Assembly: GCA_049644325.1 (NCBI GenBank)
Contig: JBARRR010000010.1
Span: 1 to 6,153, forward strand
Length of the DNA stretch: 6,153 nucleotides
Origin: DASZHA01 sp049644325
GTDB taxonomy: Bacteria > Chloroflexota > Dormibacteria > DASZGP01
Direction of reading: 5' to 3'
Positions 1 to 5,255 of the stretch are shown here, piece after piece. The notes below the pieces were generated by a model, which saw only the letters and a list, made by a program, of their open reading frames with translations, was not told the origin of the DNA and did not search any database. A program made the translations under genes and the position numbers. Numbering within the stretch: the first letter of the stretch is position 1; each line of letters opens with the position of its first letter.

Positions 1-673
1 CCGGGGTCAGGTCCTTGACCTGCTTGCCGGCGCCAAAGTAGGTCTTGGTGGCGGCCCCGATGCCATACGCCCGGTGACCGTAGTAGACGCGGTTGAGGTA
101 GGCCTCCAGGATCTGGTCCTTGCTGTAGCGCTGCTCCATCTGGTTAGCGGTGAGCGCCTCGCGGACCTTGCGCGTGAACGTCTTCTCGGAGTTGTTGGTC
201 TCGATCTTGACCAGCTGCTGGGTGATGGTGCTGCCGCCCGGGATGGGCTGGCGGTTGAGGCCATCGACGATGATGGCGCGACCGATGCTGATGGGGTCGA
301 GGGCGCCGTGCTGGTAGAAGTCGCGATCCTCTGCGGCCAGCATCGCGGCCGGGGCCAGCTGTCCCATCTCGTCCAGCTTGAGGACGACGTGGAAGCTGCC
401 CTGTGAGTTGCGCTCGGCCAGGATGTTGCCGTTCCGGTCGTAGATCACGATCGACTGGGCTGTCGGCGGAGAGCTGTTGGGTGCCGGCAGCGAGCTCATC
501 TGGGCGTTGACCCACGCCGCTCCGACCACCAACGAGATGGTCATCGTGAGCGCCAGGACACCCACAGCAATCGCCAGCCAGCGCAGGCGTCGAGAACGCC
601 TACCGACTCTCGCTGACCGCTGCCGCGGTGCCCCCCGCGACGGAGCCCGAAGCTCCTCGTAGAAGTCAGCCAA
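1..673 (-). CDS. Class A penicillin-binding protein, glycosyltransferase (GT51) domain, N-terminal part only
   Basis: This is a bifunctional-type peptidoglycan synthase. The GT51 domain polymerises lipid II into glycan strands at the outer face of the membrane. The 224 visible residues show a basic cytoplasmic tail (residues 1-32, rich in Arg), one membrane anchor (about 33-55) and then the GT51 motifs: EDRDFYQH at 115-122 with the catalytic Glu115, GGSTITQQLVK at 146-156, RKVRE at 168-172 with the second conserved Glu, ILEAYLN at 188-194 and YGIGAATKTYFG at 203-214. The start is forced. An in-frame TAG lies at 688-686, TTG at 673 is the only start codon between it and the membrane segment, and AGGG sits 10 nt upstream. 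The gene runs off the left edge, so the transpeptidase domain expected of class A PBPs is inferred, not seen; a monofunctional transglycosylase cannot be excluded. It is divergent from dtd. Confidence 0.93.
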   Translation of the reverse strand, partial: MADFYEELRAPSRGAPRQRSARVGRRSRRLRWLAIAVGVLALTMTISLVVGAAWVNAQMSSLPAPNSSPPTAQSIVIYDRNGNILAERNSQGSFHVVLKLDEMGQLAPAAMLAAEDRDFYQHGALDPISIGRAIIVDGLNRQPIPGGSTITQQLVKIETNNSEKTFTRKVREALTANQMEQRYSKDQILEAYLNRVYYGHRAYGIGAATKTYFGAGKQVKDLTP

Positions 674-679
674 CCTGCG

Positions 680-700
680 ACAACCCTACCAAGCGGTTGT
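680..700. promoter_or_regulatory. Inverted repeat in the PBP/dtd divergent gap, possible operator
   Basis: ACAACC (680-685) and GGTTGT (695-700) form a perfect 6-bp inverted repeat with a 9-bp spacer. It fills half of the 41-bp gap between the divergent PBP and dtd starts and covers the likely PBP ribosome binding site (CCCT on the plus strand at 684-687). A further CAACC at 671-675 lies 10 bp before the left arm. This could be a regulator site or simply chance; I recognise no known operator and cannot assign -35/-10 boxes in so short a gap. Confidence 0.22.
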
Positions 701-714
701 GAGAGATTTAGGCG

Positions 715-1182
715 ATGCGGGCGGTGGTTCAGCGCGTCGGCCGGGCCGAGGTCAGGGTCGACGGCGAGGTCGTGGGGTGGATCGGGGCCGGACTGTGCGC
801 CCTCGTCAGCGTGGCTCCCGGCGACGACACCGCGACCGCAGGGCGCCTTGCGGAACGCGTGGCCACCCTCAGGATCTTCCCGGACGGCGACGGCCGCATG
901 AACCTCGACATTATGGCGGCCGGTGGCGACGTGCTGGTTGTCAGCCAGTTCACCCTCCACGCTGATACCTCCCGCGGACACCGGCCCTCCTTCATCCATG
1001 CCGCGGCGCCAGAGCACGCCGCCCGTCTCTGCGACCAGTTCGCCGCTGCGCTCAGAGACCGCGGCTTGACGGTCGCCACCGGGCGCTTCGCAGCCCACAT
1101 GGAGGTCGAGCTGGTCAACGATGGCCCGGTTACCATCGTGCTCTCCAGTGGCGAGCCGCCGTGGGCCGCCGACGCCGGTTGA
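715..1182 (+). CDS. dtd: D-aminoacyl-tRNA deacylase (DTD)
   Basis: This cytoplasmic proofreading enzyme hydrolyses D-amino acids (and mischarged glycine) off tRNAs, so that D-residues do not enter or block translation. The 155-residue protein matches the DTD family over its whole length. It opens MRAVVQRV, carries RMNLDI at 61-66, the active-site strand SQFTL at 77-81 (Thr80), RPSF at 90-93, and the NDGPVT segment at 135-140 that contains the Gly-cis-Pro pair (137-138) used for chiral selection. The family is usually about 145-150 residues; the extra length is a short tail after residue 145. The start codon fits the family N-terminus exactly. The ribosome binding site is weak (GAGAG 9 nt upstream). 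It is divergent from the PBP and convergent with the acyl-CoA synthetase, leaving only 9 bp between stop codons. The neighbours do not suggest a shared pathway. Confidence 0.96.
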   Translation: MRAVVQRVGRAEVRVDGEVVGWIGAGLCALVSVAPGDDTATAGRLAERVATLRIFPDGDGRMNLDIMAAGGDVLVVSQFTLHADTSRGHRPSFIHAAAPEHAARLCDQFAAALRDRGLTVATGRFAAHMEVELVNDGPVTIVLSSGEPPWAADAG

Positions 1183-1192
1183 GGCGCCCGGC
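1174..1192. terminator. Weak hairpin at the dtd / acyl-CoA synthetase convergent junction
   Basis: GCCGG (1174-1178) and CCGGC (1188-1192) can pair around a 9-nt loop that spans the dtd stop codon and the whole 9-bp intergenic gap. The right arm ends on the last base of the synthetase stop. No T-run follows on either strand, so this is not a canonical intrinsic terminator. It is the only stem I could find where the two transcripts meet, and stems of this size are common in GC-rich DNA. Confidence 0.15.
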
Positions 1193-2754
1193 TACTCCTC
1201 CTGGTCGAAGAGGCGAAGCAGCTCCTCTCGCTTGACCTTGCCCAGCGGAGTCCGGGGGAGCTTGTCGACCACCTTCCACAACCGCGGCCGCTTCCAGGAG
1301 GCCAGCCGGTCGCCCATGTGCCGCTCGAGGTCGGCGACCACGTCGAGCTCCGCTGGAAGGCGGCGCTGCTTGCGCAGGACAACCGCGGCGGCCAGCTCCT
1401 CGCCCAGCTCGCGGTCGGGCACACCCACCACCGCCGCGTCGGCGACCCATTTGTGGGCGACTATCGCCCTCTCGACCTCTCCCGTGGCCACCGAGTAACC
1501 GCCTCGAAGGATGATGTCCTTGAGCCGCGACTTGAGCGTCACGCCCGAGTCGGCGCGAACCAGGCCGATGTCGCCAGTGCGCAGCCAGCCGTCGTGGAAG
1601 CCCTCGCGGTTGTCCTCGGGGCTCAGGTAGCGCAACAGCATCGAGGGCGCCTCCACCTCGAGCTCGCCGGCCTTGTCCTTTCCCAACACCTTGCCCTCGG
1701 GGTCGACGGCGCGGATGTGCACGCCCCAGCCGGGCCAGCCGACATCGCCCTCGACGGAATCGGCGGACACCACCCGCCAGGTCAGTGGTGAGGCCTCGGT
1801 CATCCCGTAGCGCTCGACCACGTGGACGCCCATCCGCAGGCGGACGTCGCGGGCCAGGTCTCGGGGGCAGGGCGCGCCACTGACCACCGCCAGGCGGAGG
1901 TCGGTGTTGCGGCTGGCGTGCTCGTCGTCGGCCAGGCGCCGGTACATCGTGGGCACGCCGGTGATAACCGTCACCCCGCGGTCGCGGATCAGGCGCCAGG
2001 CGGGCTCGGAATCGAACTTGGGCAGCAGCTCGATGCGGGCGCCCGCCAGAAGACAGGCGTTCATCACCGCGCTGAGCCCGAAGGAGTGGGCCAGCGGCAC
2101 CGTACTCAGCATGCTGTCCGCCGAGGTCAAGGCCGTCATCTCCCAGGCCACCGAGAGCGCGTTGCGGAACAGGCTTTCATGGCTGTGGACCACGCCCTTG
2201 GGCCGGGATGTGCTGCCGCTGGTGAAGAGGATCACCGCCGGCGCGGCGGCGTGCAGCCGCGCCGGTGGCGGCGGCTTGGGCGCGGTCGTCAGCTGGCCCA
2301 ACGAGAGCCGGTCGCCACGGCTGCGCTTGGCGGCGACGTCCAGGGTGATGGCGCCGCAGCGCTTGTCAAAGGCGGTCGCGGCAGCCCAGGCCACGGCCTC
2401 GTGCTCAACGTCACTGAGCACGATCTCGACATTGGCGGTCCGCAGCATCCCGGTGATCTCGGCCGCCGGCGAGCTGGGCGAGATAGGCACCAACACCGCC
2501 CCGGAACGCAGCACGGCATACGCCATCACCACGAACTCCAGGCCGTTGCCGGCGACGACCGCGACCCTCTGTCCGGCGGCGATGCCGCGGTCCAGCAGGT
2601 CGGCGCCGAGCGCCCCGACGGCGCGATCGAGGTCGGCGTACGTGATGCCCTGGGGGCCGCAAACGGCGGCCACTCCATCGGGATCGCGAATCGCCGCGGC
2701 TGAAACCAGCTCGGCGAGCGAGGTTTCGGGAGCTGGAGGGCCCTCAGGTGTCAT
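1192..2754 (-). CDS. Acyl-CoA synthetase / AMP-dependent ligase (class I adenylate-forming)
   Basis: This enzyme activates a carboxylic acid with ATP to an acyl-adenylate and transfers it to CoA. The 520-residue length suits a single-domain-pair synthetase of the medium/long-chain FadD-like type; the exact substrate cannot be read from the sequence. Motifs in order are the P-loop FTSGSTSRPKG (177-187), SGAP (292-295), YGMTE (316-320), WLRTGD (390-395), the hinge region SRLKD (409-413) with GG at 418-419, and PRTPLGKVKRE (500-510) with catalytic Lys506. The hinge is unusual: SRLKD replaces the usual GRxKD, and SVATGEVE replaces the common NVYPxEVE. P500 to K506 also fits the PX4GK motif modified by Pat-type acetyltransferases. 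It is the last gene of the three-gene unit. Its ATG overlaps the GNAT gene by 11 nt and has no clear ribosome binding site, so translational coupling is likely. No signal peptide or membrane segment is seen, so it is probably cytoplasmic. Confidence 0.94.
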   Translation of the reverse strand: MTPEGPPAPETSLAELVSAAAIRDPDGVAAVCGPQGITYADLDRAVGALGADLLDRGIAAGQRVAVVAGNGLEFVVMAYAVLRSGAVLVPISPSSPAAEITGMLRTANVEIVLSDVEHEAVAWAAATAFDKRCGAITLDVAAKRSRGDRLSLGQLTTAPKPPPPARLHAAAPAVILFTSGSTSRPKGVVHSHESLFRNALSVAWEMTALTSADSMLSTVPLAHSFGLSAVMNACLLAGARIELLPKFDSEPAWRLIRDRGVTVITGVPTMYRRLADDEHASRNTDLRLAVVSGAPCPRDLARDVRLRMGVHVVERYGMTEASPLTWRVVSADSVEGDVGWPGWGVHIRAVDPEGKVLGKDKAGELEVEAPSMLLRYLSPEDNREGFHDGWLRTGDIGLVRADSGVTLKSRLKDIILRGGYSVATGEVERAIVAHKWVADAAVVGVPDRELGEELAAAVVLRKQRRLPAELDVVADLERHMGDRLASWKRPRLWKVVDKLPRTPLGKVKREELLRLFDQEE

Positions 2755-3394
2755 CGCCGGTGAAGCGCGTGCCCACGCCGCCGGGTCCGGCCCGGCCCTT
2801 GAGGCGACCTTCGGCGGTGTGGCGCAGGATCTCAGGCGCGGGTGTCTTGGCGAGCTCCTCCGCGGTCGCCGGGAGGTCGACGTGGACCTGTGCGATGCCG
2901 TCCTCCCAGCTGTCGACGACGGCGCCCGTGGTCTGCAGCAGGTGCAGCATCGGCTCGTTCTCGCCCATGACCGCGAGCACGAAGCGCTTGATCCCGTGCT
3001 CGATCGCGGTCCCCGCCAGCAGCCGCAGCAGCGCGGTACCGACTCCGTGCCGCTGATAATCGTCGAGCACCGTCACGGCTGCCTCGGCCGACTCCGGGTC
3101 GTCGGGTAGCCGGATGTAGCGGGCCACCCCGATGCCGGTTGGAGGATGGGTGCCGGGGAGGACCGCGAACCAGGCGAAGTGGTCGTTGTAGTCGATCTCC
3201 GTGAAGTACTTCAGCTGGGCGGGGCTGAGGCTATCGATGGCGGCAAAGAATCGGTGGTAGCGCGATTCCGGCGACAGCATCGCCATTCCGCGCTTGAGGG
3301 CCGCCTTGTCCCGGGGCCGGATGGGGCGGAAGATCACCCAGGTCCCGTCCCGCAGCATGCCGTCGACCCGGTCCTGGGGAGGGCTCGCCCTCAC
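2744..3394 (-). CDS. GNAT-family N-acetyltransferase, Pat-like (candidate protein lysine acetyltransferase)
   Basis: This is a 216-residue acetyl-CoA-dependent acetyltransferase. Two regions support it: an N-terminal block with FRPIRPRDKAAL (22-33) and LSPESRYHRFF (40-50), which resembles the GNAT domain of Pat/Rv0998-type protein acetyltransferases, and the acetyl-CoA pyrophosphate loop QRHGVG (114-119) after the strand at 105-112. Glu104, just before that strand, is a candidate general base. It lacks the cyclic-nucleotide domain and the acyl-CoA-synthetase-like domain that are fused to GNAT in known Pat proteins. I chose the GTG at 3394 because it overlaps the GMC stop codon as GTGA, a typical coupled junction. 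An ATG at 3358 (204 residues) is the alternative, and neither has a strong ribosome binding site. The open frame extends further upstream, but that part is antisense-like low-complexity Arg-rich sequence inside the GMC gene. Its stop lies inside the next gene. Family membership is firm; the protein target (the downstream synthetase) is inference. Confidence 0.88.
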   Translation of the reverse strand: MRASPPQDRVDGMLRDGTWVIFRPIRPRDKAALKRGMAMLSPESRYHRFFAAIDSLSPAQLKYFTEIDYNDHFAWFAVLPGTHPPTGIGVARYIRLPDDPESAEAAVTVLDDYQRHGVGTALLRLLAGTAIEHGIKRFVLAVMGENEPMLHLLQTTGAVVDSWEDGIAQVHVDLPATAEELAKTPAPEILRHTAEGRLKGRAGPGGVGTRFTGDDT

Positions 3395-4872
3395 AAGCCG
3401 GCTCGAACAAACTCGGCGCCCCGCTCGCCGATCATCATGGTGGGCAGGTTGATGTTGCAGCGCGGTACGTCGGGCATCACCGAGGCGTCGATTACGAAGA
3501 GGCCGGCGATGCCCTGGAGCCGCAGCTGGGGATCGACCACCGCCATCTGGTCGTCGTCGGCGCCGATGCGGCACGAGCCCGACGGGTGGTAGCCGGTCCC
3601 GTGGAAGTTGCGGGCGTGTTCCTTTAGGAGCCCGTCATCAGCCAGGGTCTCGGCGTCGGGGAGGAGGACCTCGCAACGAGCGGACCTGGCGATGACATCG
3701 GCAATGCCGGCGCCCTCGCGGATCCCGGCCAGCATCAGCCCCATGTCGTGGTCGGTGCTGAGGTAGCGGTGGGCGATATCAGGCGTGGCCTCGGGGTCGG
3801 CCGAGGTGATGTTGACGGTGCCCCGGGCGGTGACGTGGTTGACCTCCAGGTAGATCCCGGTCAGCCCTCCCATGTTGAACAGCTCACCCGGGTAGAACGA
3901 GATCTTGAGGTCGTCGACCACCTCAGCCTCGGAGCTCCGGAACTTGACCAGGGCGGGCATCCGGATGAGGTCGGGGTCGGGTGGGTTCTCCATGTCAACC
4001 GCGATCATCGTGTTCGGATGGTCGAGCAAATTCTGGCCCACGCCGGCCAGGGGATGGCGACAGTCGACGCCGACCGCCTTGAGCTCCTCGGGTCCGCCGA
4101 TCCCGGATCGCTGCAGGATGCCGGGGCTGTTGTAGGCGCCGGCCGAAAGCACGACCGTACCCGCGCCGACCTCGCTGCCGTCGCCGAGCACCACGCCGGT
4201 GGCCCGGTCGCCGTCGATCAGCAGGCGGTCCACCAGCGTACCGGCCTGGATTGTCAGGTTGGGCCGGCCGCGGGCCGCCGCCAGGTAGGTCACCAGCACG
4301 CTCTGGCGGACGCCGTCTTTGATGTTGCGGGGAATGGGACCGACGCCGACTGCCCCGGGCTGGTTCTGGTCGGCGACGATCTCGTGGCCCCGCTCCTGGC
4401 AGGCGGCGACAAAGAGCTGCTCCGCCTCCCACAGGGGCAGCTGGCGGGTGACGTGGATGGGGCCACCGCGGCCGTGGTAGGGTGCGTCGCCGAACTGTGC
4501 GTCGTCCTCCAGGCGGATGAAGTAGGGGAGGACGTCCTCCCAGCCCCAGCCGCGGGCCCCCAGCGCCACCCAGGCGTCGTAGTCCTGGGGCTGCCCCCGC
4601 AGCGCCACGGTGGCGTTGACGGCGCTGCTGCCGCCGACGAGACGCCCGCGGGGGAGGGCGGCGCCGATCGAGGGATCGACGTACTCCCAATCGTGGCTGC
4701 CCACGCCGCTGCCACTGCGGACGTAGAGGATGTCGTCGGGGATCTCGCCGGGGAGGTCGGGGCCGGCCTCGAGGAGGAGGACCTTCAGCGCCGGGTCCTC
4801 GCTCAGCCGGCTGGCGACGACGCCCCCCGCGCTCCCCGAGCCGACCACGATCACGTCGTACCGGTCTGGCAC
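3391..4872 (-). CDS. GMC-family FAD-dependent oxidoreductase (choline dehydrogenase-like)
   Basis: This flavoprotein oxidises an alcohol to an aldehyde or ketone; the substrate is unknown. With the GTG start it has 493 residues. It shows the FAD-binding GSGSAG loop (11-16) with Glu35 ending the second strand (LLLEAG), the first GMC signature GRLVGGSSAVN (76-86), the second signature GAYNSPGILQRSGIG (245-259), and the C-terminal catalytic region with YHPSGSCRIG (His429) and the Asn partner in NINLPT (Asn475). I chose GTG at 4872 over ATG at 4896 or 4953. GTG is preceded by GAGGAGGAG at 5-nt spacing and puts the dinucleotide fold at residue 6 as is normal for the family, while the upstream ATGs lack ribosome binding sites and the farthest lies inside the divergent acylphosphatase gene. 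No signal peptide is seen, so it is probably cytoplasmic. It is the first gene of the GMC-GNAT-synthetase unit. The Leu in NINLPT replaces the more usual Ala, a minor active-site-loop variation. Confidence 0.94.
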   Translation of the reverse strand: MPDRYDVIVVGSGSAGGVVASRLSEDPALKVLLLEAGPDLPGEIPDDILYVRSGSGVGSHDWEYVDPSIGAALPRGRLVGGSSAVNATVALRGQPQDYDAWVALGARGWGWEDVLPYFIRLEDDAQFGDAPYHGRGGPIHVTRQLPLWEAEQLFVAACQERGHEIVADQNQPGAVGVGPIPRNIKDGVRQSVLVTYLAAARGRPNLTIQAGTLVDRLLIDGDRATGVVLGDGSEVGAGTVVLSAGAYNSPGILQRSGIGGPEELKAVGVDCRHPLAGVGQNLLDHPNTMIAVDMENPPDPDLIRMPALVKFRSSEAEVVDDLKISFYPGELFNMGGLTGIYLEVNHVTARGTVNITSADPEATPDIAHRYLSTDHDMGLMLAGIREGAGIADVIARSARCEVLLPDAETLADDGLLKEHARNFHGTGYHPSGSCRIGADDDQMAVVDPQLRLQGIAGLFVIDASVMPDVPRCNINLPTMMIGERGAEFVRAGL

Positions 4873-4875
4873 CAG

Positions 4876-4884
4876 CTCCTCCTC
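4876..4884 (-). promoter_or_regulatory. Strong ribosome binding site that sets the GMC start
   Basis: On the minus strand GAGGAGGAG (4884-4876) contains AGGAGG exactly 5 nt before the GTG at 4872-4870. It is the best Shine-Dalgarno match near any start in this window and is the main reason for moving the GMC start downstream of two in-frame ATGs. If one of those ATGs were used, these bases would encode a Glu-Glu-Glu stretch instead. Confidence 0.75.
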
Positions 4885-4922
4885 GTCACCCCGCATCGGC
4901 CGATTGTCAGAGCAGACAGAAT

Positions 4923-4926
4923 AAGG
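4923..4926 (+). promoter_or_regulatory. Ribosome binding site of the acylphosphatase gene
   Basis: AAGG lies 5 nt before the ATG at 4932 in a locally A-rich patch (about 4909-4926), which stands out from the GC-rich surroundings. The 59-bp gap to the divergent GMC start must hold promoters for both directions. I could not find a convincing -35/-10 pair for either strand. Confidence 0.55.
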
Positions 4927-4931
4927 CACGC

Positions 4932-5219
4932 ATGGAGGCCGAAGACCGGACACGGCTGCGGGTGGTTGTCCACGGCTGGGTGCAGGGCGTGGGCTACCGC
5001 GACTTCGTCAGCCGCGAGGCGCGAAAACTGCAGCTCAAGGGCTATGTCCGCAACAGCTCCGACGGGGCTGTCGAGGTAGAGGCGGAGGGTCCACGCCACG
5101 CCCTGGAAGGGTTCCTCGAGCGCCTCCGCGTGGGGCCACACATGGCCGAGGTCGACCGCGTCGACGCCGCCTGGGACAGCTACCGAGGCGAGTTCGGGGA
5201 CTGGGAGCTGCACTGGTAA
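4932..5219 (+). CDS. acyP: Acylphosphatase
   Basis: This small cytoplasmic enzyme hydrolyses the carboxyl-phosphate bond of acyl phosphates such as acetyl phosphate or 1,3-bisphosphoglycerate. The 95-residue length is typical. The phosphate-binding loop VHGWVQGVGYRDFV is at 13-26 with catalytic Arg23, and GYVRNSSDG at 37-45 supplies catalytic Asn41. Both catalytic residues have the same numbers as in the well-studied animal enzymes. The ferredoxin-like fold is complete to the C-terminal strand (WELHW). The start has a good ribosome binding site. It is divergent from the GMC gene and lies 36 bp upstream of the WS/DGAT gene on the same strand, probably as a two-gene unit. Its physiological role here is open. 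Confidence 0.96.
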   Translation: MEAEDRTRLRVVVHGWVQGVGYRDFVSREARKLQLKGYVRNSSDGAVEVEAEGPRHALEGFLERLRVGPHMAEVDRVDAAWDSYRGEFGDWELHW

Positions 5220-5237
5220 CCGGCCTCGACAGCCGGT
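5219..5237 (+). other. Small hairpin just after the acylphosphatase stop
   Basis: ACCGGC (5219-5224) and GCCGGT (5232-5237) form a perfect 6-bp stem with a 7-nt loop, starting on the last base of the acylphosphatase stop codon. No T-run follows, and the next start is only 18 nt downstream. It could act as a weak attenuator or protect the transcript, or it may be chance in GC-rich DNA. It is not a convincing terminator. Confidence 0.25.
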
Positions 5238-5255
5238 CCTAAACTTGGACTTCTT

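Noticed and set aside
144..515. Minus-strand 123-codon open frame within the PBP region
   Set aside because: It is out of frame with the GT51 motifs and is Arg/Pro/His-rich. The real gene uses another frame and runs off the window edge.
541..1424. Minus-strand open frames of 185 and 231 codons opposite dtd
   Set aside because: dtd on the plus strand is intact and fully matches its family. These frames have no domain and cross the PBP start or the synthetase end.
1822..3109. Two long plus-strand open frames (293 and 401 codons) opposite the synthetase and GNAT genes
   Set aside because: They are compositional shadows of the minus-strand genes, with no motifs and implausible His/Gln/Gly- or Ser/Ala/Arg-rich sequence.
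3395..3574. N-terminal 60-codon extension of the GNAT open frame
   Set aside because: It lies wholly inside the 3' end of the GMC gene, is Arg-rich without conserved sequence, and the GTG at the GTGA overlap gives a normal GNAT length.
4904..4923. Promoter with TTGTCA (4904-4909) and an AGAATA box (4918-4923) for acylphosphatase
   Set aside because: The two boxes are only 8 bp apart, far less than the 16-18 bp needed for a housekeeping promoter.
3748..5079. A 443-codon plus-strand open frame antisense to the GMC gene
   Set aside because: Its translation is Val/Gly/Asp/Ala-rich with no recognisable domain. It also overlaps the start of the acylphosphatase gene, and the opposite strand has clear GMC signatures. 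Long antisense open frames are expected in DNA of this GC content.
5219..5237. Intrinsic terminator between acylphosphatase and WS/DGAT
   Set aside because: The stem is only 6 bp with no following T-run, and the next start codon is 18 nt away, so I kept it only as a low-confidence hairpin.
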